Below are positions 25,877 to 35,613 of a stretch of DNA of 64,000 nucleotides, piece after piece. This DNA is from Planctomycetota bacterium (lineage in GTDB: Bacteria; Planctomycetota; Planctomycetia; Pirellulales; PALSA-1355). Within the stretch, counting starts at the first letter, position 1; each line of letters opens with the position of its first letter. Under the pieces are notes generated by a model that was not told where the DNA came from, searched no databases, and saw only the letters and a list, made by a program, of their open reading frames with translations. The position numbers were made by a program, and so were the translations under genes. The stretch covers positions 18,490-82,489 of the forward strand of contig QQVE01000035.1 in NCBI GenBank assembly GCA_003389325.1, given 5' to 3'.

Positions 25877-27037
25877 TCACGTTTCTGGGTTGGGCTTCCG
25901 CTCGAGCGCGTAGATGCCGAACTTCAGCAGCCGGCATTCGATAGGTCCGTTGAACAGCTTGATCCGCGCCGCGGGGCGCAGGCCGATGAACTTCGCGGCC
26001 TCGCGATTGCCGGTCAGGATGTGGGCCGTGTATCCGGCCCAGTGGTGCTTGAGCACATCGCCGATGTGGCGGTACAAGGCGACGATGTCGTTGGTCTTGA
26101 TGCGTTCCTCGTAAGGCGGATTGGTAAGCAGGATCCCGCCGGGGGCCGGCGGCCGGGCCTCGGCGAAGTCTTGTACCTTCCAGATAACGTCGTCGGCCAC
26201 GCGTGCCCCTCGGGCATTCTCCCACGCCACGTTCACTACTTCGCCATCGCAGTCGGAACCTTGGATCGGGAACGAAAGATTCGGCAATTCCTGCCCGCGG
26301 GCCGCGGCCAGCACTTCCTCGTGCGTGGCCGGGCAGTAGTCCTTCCACCGCATGTAGCCGAACGTCTCGCGTAGCGTTCCCGGCGCGATGCGCCGAGCCA
26401 GCAGGGCCGCTTCGATCAGAAACGTTCCCGAGCCGCACATGAAGTCGGCCAGCGGGCTGGCCGCATCCCAGCCCACCAGCCGCAGGATGCCGGCGGCCAG
26501 CACTTCGCCCAGCGGTGCCTCGCCGGCGGCCTGACGATAGCCGCGCTTGTGCAGCGAATCGCCCGAGGCATCGAGATACACGGTCACCCGCTTGTGGGCG
26601 ATGTGCAGATTGATCCGCACGTCGGGGTCTTCCAGATCGACGCTGGGCCGCTGCCCGGTGCGCTTGCGGATCTGGTCGACGATGCCGTCCTTGGCCACTT
26701 GGGCCGCATAGAGCGAGTTGGTGAACACCCGGCCGTTCACCACTGGATCGATGGCCAGCGAGCCCTCGGGCTCCAGATGCTTGAGCCAATTGGTGCGGCC
26801 GATGCGGCGATAGAGGGCATCGGTGCCATCGGCCGGGAAGCGCGCGATCGGCTTGAGCACGCGCACCGCGGTGCGACATTCGACGTTGGCCCGATAGAGC
26901 ATCCGCAGATCGCCGCGGAAGGAGCACATGCGGTTCCCAGTCTGCACGTCGAGAGCGCCCAGCTCCTCGAGCTCGGCGGCCAGCACGTCCTCCAGGCCGA
27001 AGAGCGTCTTGGCGATCATCGGAAACGCGTCAGTCAT
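25877..27037 (-). CDS. THUMP-domain 23S rRNA guanine-N2 methyltransferase-like (RlmL N-domain type)
   Basis: 386 residues from the ATG at 27037, overlapping the rdgB stop by 8 bp. An N-terminal THUMP-type domain (about 1-160; KTLFGLEDVLAAELEELGA) is followed by a UPF0020 Rossmann methyltransferase. The SAM site is in PLADFMCGSGTFLIEAALLA, and the N-P-P-Y catalytic motif is in ILLTNPPYEERI. In E. coli the RlmL half of RlmKL makes m2G2445 of 23S rRNA; here only that half is present. The operon partner U32 protein resembles RlhA, which modifies C2501 nearby in the same rRNA region. Confidence 0.88.
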   Translation of the reverse strand: MTDAFPMIAKTLFGLEDVLAAELEELGALDVQTGNRMCSFRGDLRMLYRANVECRTAVRVLKPIARFPADGTDALYRRIGRTNWLKHLEPEGSLAIDPVVNGRVFTNSLYAAQVAKDGIVDQIRKRTGQRPSVDLEDPDVRINLHIAHKRVTVYLDASGDSLHKRGYRQAAGEAPLGEVLAAGILRLVGWDAASPLADFMCGSGTFLIEAALLARRIAPGTLRETFGYMRWKDYCPATHEEVLAAARGQELPNLSFPIQGSDCDGEVVNVAWENARGARVADDVIWKVQDFAEARPPAPGGILLTNPPYEERIKTNDIVALYRHIGDVLKHHWAGYTAHILTGNREAAKFIGLRPAARIKLFNGPIECRLLKFGIYALERKPNPET

Positions 27038-27656
27038 CTGCTTGCCAGGCTCCCGATGCGAGCAAAGCGACGAGTTGCGGCACAAGCGCCCCCATGGCCC
27101 GAGCCCGATGGCTCAGGCAGGCTTTTACCGCGGGGCTCAGCTCGCCGAACGTGCGATGATACTCGACCACTTCGAACAGCGGGTCGTAGCCGAATCCACC
27201 GCTGCCCGACGCCTCGAAACGAATGCGTCCCGAGCAGCGTCCCGCGGACGTGAGCCGCACATTGCCCCGCGGGTCGGCCAGTGCCAGGTGGCAGGCGAAA
27301 TGGGCCGTGCGGCGTTCGATCTGCCGCACGTCGACCAGCGCCTCCAGCAGCTTGCGTCGGTTGTCGGCGTCGGTGGCTTTTTCGCCGGCGTAGCGCGCCG
27401 AGTAAATGCCCGGGGAGCCATCGAGCGCGTCGACCACCAGGCCGCTGTCGTCGCCGAGCACCCACTGGCCGAGATGTCTTGCCTGAGCGGTGGCCTTTGC
27501 GGCGGCATTCTCGGCAAACGTGCTGCCCGATTCGTCGACTTCGATCGCGTCATCGAAGTCGGCCAGCGTGCGCAAGGTGACGTCGATTCCGCAGAGCAGG
27601 TCCACCAGCTCGGCGGCCTTCTTGCGGTTGTGCGTGCCGAACACGAGCACGGGCAT
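27030..27656 (-). CDS. rdgB: RdgB/HAM1 family XTP/dITP pyrophosphatase
   Basis: 208 residues. Family motifs are all present: GTHNRKKAAEL at the start, FAENAAAKA, GDDSGLVVDALDGSPGIYSARYAG, SGGFGYDPLF and LSHRARAM near the end. It hydrolyses deaminated purine NTPs (XTP, dITP, ITP) to keep them out of DNA and RNA. It overlaps the downstream methyltransferase start by 8 bp and lies 28 bp after the U32 gene, so the three are probably one transcript. Confidence 0.95.
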   Translation of the reverse strand: MPVLVFGTHNRKKAAELVDLLCGIDVTLRTLADFDDAIEVDESGSTFAENAAAKATAQARHLGQWVLGDDSGLVVDALDGSPGIYSARYAGEKATDADNRRKLLEALVDVRQIERRTAHFACHLALADPRGNVRLTSAGRCSGRIRFEASGSGGFGYDPLFEVVEYHRTFGELSPAVKACLSHRARAMGALVPQLVALLASGAWQADD

Positions 27657-27684
27657 CGGGAGCGCCTGCGGGTTGAAGCTTCGA

Positions 27685-30222
27685 CTACAGAATCGCCAGC
27701 GGATTACGGCGCTCTTCCAGCGTGCCGCGGGTCACGCCCACCCGGTTGGCCGCCTTCAGCGTGCCGTACACGTCCTTGCCGCGCAGCTCGCCGGCCAGCA
27801 GACGGCGATAGAGATCGATCACCCGCGCGGTTTCGTCGCGCGGGGTACCGGCCAGCAGCTCGACGCGGAAGTCACGTACGCCGCGCTTGCAGAGTTCGGG
27901 CACGGCCTCGGCGGCGCTTTGCGGCACGGCGTTGAATAGCGTGTTGCGGCAGCCCACGTCGGCGGTGAGCGCGTGCTCCATGCCCACGCGGTCGCGGAGC
28001 CGCACCTGGTGCACGTCGCAGGGACGTCCGCAATTGTGCTTGTTCTTGCCGGGCGAGAGCACGGCGCAGAAGACGCAGTGCTCCATGTGGAACATCGGCA
28101 TGTGCTGGTGGATCACTACCTCCAGCCAGGCCGGCGGTACGGCGTCGACCAGCGTCATCAGTTGATCGCGATTCATGTCGTACGAGGCGGTGACGCGACC
28201 GGCACCGGCCGAGCGCAACAGCTCGACGGTCAGATCGTTCGTGGCGTTGAGTGAAAAATCGGCTACCGTGGGCACGCCCTGAGCCGTGTAGAATTCGAGG
28301 CCCGCCAGATTGCGCACGAGGATACCGTCGGCCCCGTGCCGCAGCAGCACGCGGAGGATGCCCATCTCGTCGGGCTTCTGGATGCGCGGCGTGGCGATAG
28401 CGATCGTGGCACCCGATGCGTGGGCCAACTCGACGGCCTCGCCATACTGCCGGATGTCCTGCAAGTCGGCCATCACGCTTTTTACGTTCGCGGCAAGCAC
28501 GTCGCTCAGTTGGTCGAGCGAGCGGGCCAGCACGTGCAGCCGCGGCGCGTCGCCGGCCGGAGTGCGGTCGTGAGCCTCGATACTGCTGCGCAGCCTGGGT
28601 AATACGCTCTGGTCGGCAATCTGTCGCGCGGGAGTTGTCGCGGCCGTTTCATCGAGCCGGCGGACCATCTCGTGCCGCAGCTTGCCCAGCACGCTCAACG
28701 GGATCATCGGCTCGCCGTCGATCGTCGCCCGACAGGAGCGCAGCTCGTAGTTGGTGCCGCCCAGCCGACCGAGTTGCTCGGCGAGCATCTTCTCGGTGAG
28801 CGGGTGCTTGCGGGCCGCGGGCAGAGCATCGGCAGACTCGAGCCGCACGCGCGTCCCGGTGTCAGTTTGGGCATCGATCGCCAGCACGCGTCCCACGGCC
28901 GCCTCTACCCTGACGTCGAGCGGCACGCGCCGCTGCGGGTGCTTGGAGTCGAACGTCTTGCGCAGCCGCGAAGTCAGTTGCGGGTCGTCGGTCTTCCACA
29001 CGCGCTGGCCGGAACGCAGCCGCTTCGGATCAATCGATCCGTGGGCAAACGTGAGTTGCACGGTTCCCGAGTCGATCGGCTCGGTGAGCGAACGGCCGTG
29101 GTGGAAGACCTCGAACACACGCCCGCCCTGCTCTTCCACTTGGGCGCTGGTCTCTTCGAACGACACGCCGTCGCCGCGCTTGATCGAAGCTTCCAGCTCG
29201 ACGGTCACTCGCTGGGCGCTGGCCCGGACGATTCGTCCCAGCGGCACCCCGCGCTTGGCCGAACTGGTGGCCGGCACGAGCATCTTGTGGTCGCAACCGC
29301 CCAGCCAGCCGGGCGAGAATCCGCGCGAAAACGACAGCTCCATCTCTTCGACCTGCCGAGGAGTGAACTCGACCGGGCGCCCGGCTACGGCCGAATCGAT
29401 CGCCTGCCGATAGTGCCGGGTGATGTTTGCCACGTACTCGGGAGTTTTGAGCCTTCCTTCAATCTTGAAAGAGCACACGCCCGCGGCGATCAACTCGGGA
29501 ATCAGGGCGTAGGCGGCCAGGTCCTGGGGGCTGAGCAAATACTGCTGGTCGCCCAAGTCGACGTCCTGGCCATCGCAGATCAACTGATACGGCAGCCGGC
29601 AGGCCTGCGCACACTGACCGCGATTGGCACTGCGGCCGCCGAGGGATTCGCTGGTGAGGCATTGCCCGGAATAGGCCACGCACAGGGCCCCGTGGGCGAA
29701 GACTTCCAGCGGCATCGTCGATTGACGGCCGATCGCGGCGATCTCGTCGATCGACAGCTCGCGCGCGGCCACCACGCGCTCGACGCCTAACGCTTCGACC
29801 AAGCGGATTGTCTCGGAGCTGGTGAGGGTCATCTGCGTCGAGGCATGAATCGGCAGATCGGGGCACACTTCGCGCACCAGCCGCACCAGGCCCAGGTCCT
29901 GCACCAGCACGGCGTCGACGCCGGCCGCGGCCACGCGGCGCACGATCTCCTCCACGCCGGCCAACTCGTCGGCAAACACCAGCGTGTTGAGCGTCACGTA
30001 GCCCTTCACGCCGCGACGATGCAGAAAGGCCATCAACTCGTCGAGCACGTCGAGCGAAAGGTTCGTGGCCCGGGCCCGGGCGTTGAAGCCGGCTTCGAGA
30101 CCGAAATAGACGGCATCAGCGCCGTTTTCCACGGCGGCCCGCACGCAATCGAGATCGCCGGCGGGGGCAAGCAGTTCGGGCCGGGCAGGACGGCCGGCAG
30201 CGGTTGGCGGTGAAGGCGACAT
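27685..30222 (-). CDS. U32-family protein, RlhA/TrhP-like (RNA hydroxylation)
   Basis: 845 residues: an N-terminal U32 TIM-barrel-like domain (ELLAPAGDLDCVRAAVENGADAVYFGL), a middle extension and a long C-terminal part, the size of the RlhA-type 'collagenase-like' proteins. Four cysteines in the conserved cluster (C181, C188, C204, C208; HGALCVAYSGQC, RGQCAQACRLP) match the iron-sulfur-type ligands of the family. RlhA makes 5-hydroxycytidine 2501 in 23S rRNA and TrhP acts on tRNA, both using prephenate-dependent chemistry. The old 'peptidase' name is likely wrong for this branch. It sits 18 bp after the peroxiredoxin-kinase gene. Confidence 0.85.
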   Translation of the reverse strand: MSPSPPTAAGRPARPELLAPAGDLDCVRAAVENGADAVYFGLEAGFNARARATNLSLDVLDELMAFLHRRGVKGYVTLNTLVFADELAGVEEIVRRVAAAGVDAVLVQDLGLVRLVREVCPDLPIHASTQMTLTSSETIRLVEALGVERVVAARELSIDEIAAIGRQSTMPLEVFAHGALCVAYSGQCLTSESLGGRSANRGQCAQACRLPYQLICDGQDVDLGDQQYLLSPQDLAAYALIPELIAAGVCSFKIEGRLKTPEYVANITRHYRQAIDSAVAGRPVEFTPRQVEEMELSFSRGFSPGWLGGCDHKMLVPATSSAKRGVPLGRIVRASAQRVTVELEASIKRGDGVSFEETSAQVEEQGGRVFEVFHHGRSLTEPIDSGTVQLTFAHGSIDPKRLRSGQRVWKTDDPQLTSRLRKTFDSKHPQRRVPLDVRVEAAVGRVLAIDAQTDTGTRVRLESADALPAARKHPLTEKMLAEQLGRLGGTNYELRSCRATIDGEPMIPLSVLGKLRHEMVRRLDETAATTPARQIADQSVLPRLRSSIEAHDRTPAGDAPRLHVLARSLDQLSDVLAANVKSVMADLQDIRQYGEAVELAHASGATIAIATPRIQKPDEMGILRVLLRHGADGILVRNLAGLEFYTAQGVPTVADFSLNATNDLTVELLRSAGAGRVTASYDMNRDQLMTLVDAVPPAWLEVVIHQHMPMFHMEHCVFCAVLSPGKNKHNCGRPCDVHQVRLRDRVGMEHALTADVGCRNTLFNAVPQSAAEAVPELCKRGVRDFRVELLAGTPRDETARVIDLYRRLLAGELRGKDVYGTLKAANRVGVTRGTLEERRNPLAIL

Positions 30223-30240
30223 GGGCCGCGAGAATCCTCT

Positions 30241-31671
30241 CTAGGCCGAGGCGATCGTGCTGCCGCGCGAGGAAAGCATCTCGGCGATTTCGGCCATCGT
30301 GATATCGCGCCGGCTGGGGTCGACCACCAGCGCGCGACGCAAGATCGTGTTCAGCGGCTCCGGCGCACCGTCGGCCAGCCTGGCGGCGTCGATCGTTTCG
30401 ATCTGCTTCAAGGCGTCGAACAGGTTGTCGCCGCCGATGGCCCGCCGGCCGCTCTGCATTTCGAACAGCACCAGCCCAAGAGCGAAGACATCGCTGCGCC
30501 GCGTGGCCGTCTCGCCGCGAGCCTGCTCGGGCGACATGTAGGCCGGCGTGCCCGAGAGCCCGGTGGGATCGGCCGCGGGCCAGGAGCTCGTTTCGTCGGT
30601 GGGCGAGCTCATCTGCCGGCGGTGGGCCAGCCCGAAGTCCATGACGCGGGCCGAGTCGTCGTCGGCGACCATGATGTTGGCCGGCTTCAAATCGCCGTGC
30701 GAGACCCCCGCCGCGTGGGCCGCGGCCATTCCCGAGGCGACCTGCCGGCCGATGCGGCGGATTTCGGCCGGGGACATCGGCCCCCGGGCGAGTCGATCCT
30801 TGAGCGGCTCGCCGCTGATGTGTTCCATGACGATCATCGAGATACCGTCGCTTTGGTCGACCGCGTAGACCGTGCACACGTTGGGGTGGTTGAGCGCGGC
30901 GGCGGCGCGGGCCTCTTCCAGAAAGTTGCGCGAGGCGCTGAAGCTGCCGGGGCGAAACACTTTCAAGGCCACCGTGCGCTCGAGCGTCAGGTCGCGACCG
31001 CGGTAGACGACGGCGAAGGTGCCGGCGCCCAGTTCTTCTTCGATGCGGTATTGGCCCACGACACTGCCGGCGCGGAGGGCGCGCGTGGGGTCGAGCACCG
31101 GCTCCGCGGGGTTCCAGCTTTCGGGGCAGAGCCCGCCGGTCTGCAGGCCGTCGAGCACGCGCAGCACTTCCTCGCTCCGCCGGCCGACGCTCAGGTTGTG
31201 AACGACCTGGTACTGCAGGACGCCGTTGGGATCGATGATGAACAACCCGCGCAGGGCCACGTTCTGGCGCGGGGCGAGCACGCCGTAGCGAGCGCAGACG
31301 GCGCCGTCTTCGTCGCTGGCCAGCGGAAAAGCCAGCCCGCCCAGTCCGCCCTGATCGCGCGGGGTGGCGATCCACTTCTTGTGGCTGTCGATCGAATCGG
31401 TGCTGATCCCCAGGATCGAGCAGTCGCGGCGTTCGTACTCGCCGTAGTGCAAGCCGAGGGCCGTCAGCTCGGTCGGGCAAACCATCGAGAAGTCGCGCGG
31501 ATAGAACAACAGCACCAGCCAGCGGTCGCGGTAGTTGTCGAGCGACACGTGGCGAACCTGGCTATCGGGCCAGGCCGTGCTGGGAAGCGTGAAGTCCGGG
31601 GCGCGCGTGCCCACGATGACCCCCGGGGCGGCGGCAGCGTGGTTTTCGTGAGGCGGGTTCGACGATGGCAT
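30241..31671 (-). CDS. Peroxiredoxin-Ser/Thr protein kinase fusion
   Basis: 476 residues. Residues 15-190 are a complete typical 2-Cys peroxiredoxin (AhpC/Prx1 type): peroxidatic C65 in FYPRDFSMVCPTEL, resolving C182 in GGLCPESWNP. Residues 207-470 are a Hanks-type kinase: glycine loop GAGTFAVV from G215, lysine K237 (VALKVF), HGDLKPAN with catalytic D327, DFG at 345-347, SGTPAYMSPEQ and SDVFALG. Both active sites look intact and no membrane segment is present, so the protein is cytoplasmic. The natural inference is a kinase controlled by peroxide-driven disulfide formation in its own N-terminal domain. Separate activities that merely share a chain are the alternative. It heads the U32-rdgB-THUMP gene run. 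Confidence 0.92.
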   Translation of the reverse strand: MPSSNPPHENHAAAAPGVIVGTRAPDFTLPSTAWPDSQVRHVSLDNYRDRWLVLLFYPRDFSMVCPTELTALGLHYGEYERRDCSILGISTDSIDSHKKWIATPRDQGGLGGLAFPLASDEDGAVCARYGVLAPRQNVALRGLFIIDPNGVLQYQVVHNLSVGRRSEEVLRVLDGLQTGGLCPESWNPAEPVLDPTRALRAGSVVGQYRIEEELGAGTFAVVYRGRDLTLERTVALKVFRPGSFSASRNFLEEARAAAALNHPNVCTVYAVDQSDGISMIVMEHISGEPLKDRLARGPMSPAEIRRIGRQVASGMAAAHAAGVSHGDLKPANIMVADDDSARVMDFGLAHRRQMSSPTDETSSWPAADPTGLSGTPAYMSPEQARGETATRRSDVFALGLVLFEMQSGRRAIGGDNLFDALKQIETIDAARLADGAPEPLNTILRRALVVDPSRRDITMAEIAEMLSSRGSTIASA

Positions 31672-31748
31672 ACGTCCATTGTAGATGGGTGCCCTCGGTC
31701 GCGTCTATCGGTTGCGCTGTCCTGCAGCGCCCGCTACCGTCGACCAAT

Positions 31749-32432
31749 TTAGCGGACTTGCCACAGCAAGAGGCTCGCGAAACCGGTCAAGGCGATCAAC
31801 AAGCCCGTGGGCTCAGGAACGACTTCTAGTTTCACAAGATCGATTGCCAGTTGGTCGCTGCCGGCCGCGCGCCATATCTCAATTCTCAAGGGCTGACCGG
31901 TTTCGGGGTGCGAACTGCCAATCGAAGCCACTGCTTGATCTGTCACCCACTGACCGTCGACCAGCGTGCCGGTCGCGATGGCGAGCTCTGTGTTCCCTGC
32001 GAACAATTGCATCCGATACTCGACGAGCCCCGTACGATCTGCACGATCTCCAAAGGATGCCGTAAGCGTGTACTCGACGTTCGTCTGCAGCGTTGCCCCT
32101 AAGACTTGGTAGATGCCCGTACCTGGCGAAGTCTCGATGAAGGCAACGTTCTTGCCATCCGGGATGGGGGTATCCAAGTCAGGGTCTTGATCGGATGCGC
32201 CGGCAAATTGAATATCGGATGGGTTGTAGATCCCTTCACGGTTCCCAAAAGCGCTCCAGCCTGGAATCGTGAAGGAAACTGTGTTGGCGTCGGACACAAC
32301 ATGATCAGGCAAGAGTGGTTCTTCGAAAGAGGCATTCTCAATGTAGATCGACGCTGCCTCGATGCGGACCACAAATAGAAACGAGCACATCAGCAGAACC
32401 GATAACGACGGGCCGATTTTGCTTGATATCAT
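31749..32432 (-). CDS. PEP-CTERM exported protein
   Basis: 227 residues with a signal peptide (MISSKIGPSLSVLLMCSFLF) and a C-terminal sorting tail VPEPTGLLIALTGFASLLLWQVR, i.e. a V-P-E-P motif, a membrane segment and a final Arg. The middle is a beta-sandwich with IENASFEEPLLPD and an acidic DQDPDLDTPIPDG loop, common in such surface proteins. GAGAGGAGTCGCTA precedes the ATG. Base composition is visibly lower in GC than its neighbours. An exosortase would be needed to process it, and none is in the window. Confidence 0.8.
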   Translation of the reverse strand: MISSKIGPSLSVLLMCSFLFVVRIEAASIYIENASFEEPLLPDHVVSDANTVSFTIPGWSAFGNREGIYNPSDIQFAGASDQDPDLDTPIPDGKNVAFIETSPGTGIYQVLGATLQTNVEYTLTASFGDRADRTGLVEYRMQLFAGNTELAIATGTLVDGQWVTDQAVASIGSSHPETGQPLRIEIWRAAGSDQLAIDLVKLEVVPEPTGLLIALTGFASLLLWQVR

Positions 32433-32622
32433 TAGCGACTCCTCTCACGTGAGCGGTTTAGCGATTATTGATGCGAGCCATTGTAGCACGGAGCTCACCC
32501 CCTACTGCCGCGTCGGTTGCATCTCACGGTCGGCAAAGACCAGCTTGCAATGGCCGTCTCGGCGGAGTTGAATGGAAGCCAGACGCCGCCCGTTTTTCCC
32601 GCCCGATACGAAGGATCCCGCC

Positions 32623-33984
32623 ATGACGCTCCCCTTGACTCATCGTCGTGATTTCCTGGCCCGGTGTGCCGCGGGAGCCGCGGGCGGTGCCTTGTTGTAC
32701 TTGCCGGGCCGGGGGGCGCTGGCGGCCGATGCCGACAAGCCGGTGCGCGTGGCCGCGATTCTGACGACGTTCTTCTTTCGCAGCCACGCCCACGTCATTC
32801 TCGAAAACTTCGTGCAGCCCTACCTGTTCAACGGCCAGGCCACCGAGCCGGGCATGGAAGTGGTGAGCATGTTCGTCGATCAGATCGGCGAGAACGACAT
32901 GTCGCGCGGCGTGGCCAAGCAGTTCGACATTCCCATGTTTGGCACGATCGAAGAGGCCCTGACGTGTGGCGGCGACGAGCTGGCGGTCGACGCGGTGCTG
33001 TCGATCGGCGAGCACGGCAACTATCCGACCAACGCCAAGGGGCAGGTGGAGTATCCCCGCAAGGAGTTCTTCGACCAGATCGTGGCCGTGTTCAAGAAGA
33101 GCGGCCGCGGCGTGCCGGTGTTCAACGACAAGCACCTGTCGTATCGCTGGGATTGGGCCAAGGAGATGGTCGACACGTCCAAGGCGATGGGTTTTCCGCT
33201 GATGGCCGGCAGTTCCGTGCCGCTGGCCCAGCGTCGTCCGGTGTTGGAGCTGCCGGGGGATGCGAAGATCGAAGAGGCCGTGTCGATTCACGGCGGAGGC
33301 GTGGAGAGCTACGACTTTCACGCGCTGGAAGTGCTGCAATCGCAAGTCGAAGCCCGGGCCGGCGGCGAGACGGGGGTGGAGCGCGTGCAGTTTCTCGAAG
33401 CCGAGCCGCTGTGGAAGGCGGCGGCCGAGGGCCAATGGTCGCCGGACTTGGGCGCCGCCGCGATGGCCGCGGAGTTGGGAGCCGATCACGATTACACGCG
33501 CTACGTGGCTTCCGGCGGAAAGGCCGAGGTCGACGACAAGCCGCAGGTGCACGGCATCCTGGTGCACTACAAGGACGGAACGCGCGGCCTGGCGCTGAAA
33601 GTGGGCAACAGCGGCATCCGTTGGAACTTCGCCTGCCGTCTGGCCGGCCAGAAGAAGCCGCTGGCCACGGCCTATTACGTCGGACCGTGGCAGAACCGCA
33701 ACCTGTTCAAGGCCCTGTCGCACGCCATCCAGACGCACTTCCGCCAGAAGCAGGCGCCCTACCCCGTCGAGCGGACCCTGCTGGTCAGCGGGATTCTCGA
33801 CGCGGCCATGGATTCGCGGCTGGCCGGCGGCAAACTGCTCGACACGCCGCAACTCGAGGACGTGGCCTACGCCCCCCGCGATTTTCGCGACATGCGCGAA
33901 ATGGGCTGCACCTGGAAGATCATCACCGACGAAACGCCCGAGCCGGCCGGAATCGAGCCGGTGGCGATCCCCGATGCGGGCTGA
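32623..33984 (+). CDS. Tat-type exported protein, unknown function
   Basis: 453 residues from the ATG at 32623, which is followed by an RR-type leader (THRRDFLARCAAGAAGGALLYLPG). The mature part begins KPVRVAAILTTFFFRSHAHVILE and contains DAVLSIGEHGNYPTN, VFNDKHLSYRWDWAKEMV and GNSGIRWNFACRLAG. I recognise it as a planctomycete-type conserved Tat protein but not its function. Histidine- and acid-rich loops suggest a metal-dependent enzyme. It is the only plus-strand gene between two minus-strand blocks. Confidence 0.7.
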   Translation: MTLPLTHRRDFLARCAAGAAGGALLYLPGRGALAADADKPVRVAAILTTFFFRSHAHVILENFVQPYLFNGQATEPGMEVVSMFVDQIGENDMSRGVAKQFDIPMFGTIEEALTCGGDELAVDAVLSIGEHGNYPTNAKGQVEYPRKEFFDQIVAVFKKSGRGVPVFNDKHLSYRWDWAKEMVDTSKAMGFPLMAGSSVPLAQRRPVLELPGDAKIEEAVSIHGGGVESYDFHALEVLQSQVEARAGGETGVERVQFLEAEPLWKAAAEGQWSPDLGAAAMAAELGADHDYTRYVASGGKAEVDDKPQVHGILVHYKDGTRGLALKVGNSGIRWNFACRLAGQKKPLATAYYVGPWQNRNLFKALSHAIQTHFRQKQAPYPVERTLLVSGILDAAMDSRLAGGKLLDTPQLEDVAYAPRDFRDMREMGCTWKIITDETPEPAGIEPVAIPDAG

Positions 33985-34002
33985 GCCTCGTCTCCTTGGA
34001 GT

Positions 34003-34449
34003 TTACGCGTCGATCTCTTCGACCTCGCCGCCACCGGCCTCGTCGATGGCGCGGCGGATCAACGTCAGCAGCACGTTCGGATCGTACGGCTTGCGGACGT
34101 AGTAGTAGCAGCCCGCGGCGCGGCAGCGGCGGATGATGCGCGGATGCTCCATGCCGCTGACGATGATCACGGGAATGTCACACGTGTTCGGCGAGTCGAC
34201 CAGATCCTGGCAGAGCTCGAAGCCGTCGACGTCGGGCAGTCCCAAGTCGAGCAGGATGCAATCGGGCTGCTGGTGGCGGGCCTGTTCCAGCGCCGCTTTG
34301 CCCGAGCGGGCGACCAGCGTATCGAATCCCTGATGGCCAAGGCGGATGCTCAGGGCCTCGGAAATCGTCTCGTCGTCGTCGACGATCAATACAAGATGCC
34401 GGGCGCTTGCGCGCTCGGGCGACGCCAATTCCAACGGTTGCGCTAGCAT
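34003..34449 (-). CDS. Single-domain response regulator
   Basis: 148 residues from the ATG at 34449; a TTG 27 bp upstream is possible. After a 17-residue N-terminal tail comes a complete receiver domain: acidic pocket LIVDDDE, phospho-acceptor Asp in CILLDLGLPD, Thr/Ser in VIIVSGM and conserved Lys in YYYVRKPYD. There is no output domain and no histidine kinase nearby, so its partner is encoded elsewhere. The C-terminus is acidic (EVEEIDA). Confidence 0.9.
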   Translation of the reverse strand: MLAQPLELASPERASARHLVLIVDDDETISEALSIRLGHQGFDTLVARSGKAALEQARHQQPDCILLDLGLPDVDGFELCQDLVDSPNTCDIPVIIVSGMEHPRIIRRCRAAGCYYYVRKPYDPNVLLTLIRRAIDEAGGGEVEEIDA

Positions 34450-34627
34450 GGCAATCGTCCCTGATGGTGGGTGCAACTCCGCGGCGGGTCAGACACGCGG
34501 AAGGCGGGGCGGGAGTTCATTCACGCGCCGGCGAGCACGAAAGGCTACCTCGCCAGCAGCACCGGTCAAATCCGGCCGATCCGGTGCGAGCGGAAATCCG
34601 CGCAAACGATCGCCCGCCGGTCCGGTT

Positions 34628-35545
<918 letters not shown>

Positions 35546-35613
35546 GGAAAAAACGCTTCCTGAAGAGTTCGCGGAGCCGGGCGCACGCTTTGGCCCGAAA
35601 GAGGCATCGCATT

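Noticed and set aside
28672..29790. Antisense frame over the U32 gene
   Set aside because: Shadow of conserved U32 coding sequence containing the four family cysteines.
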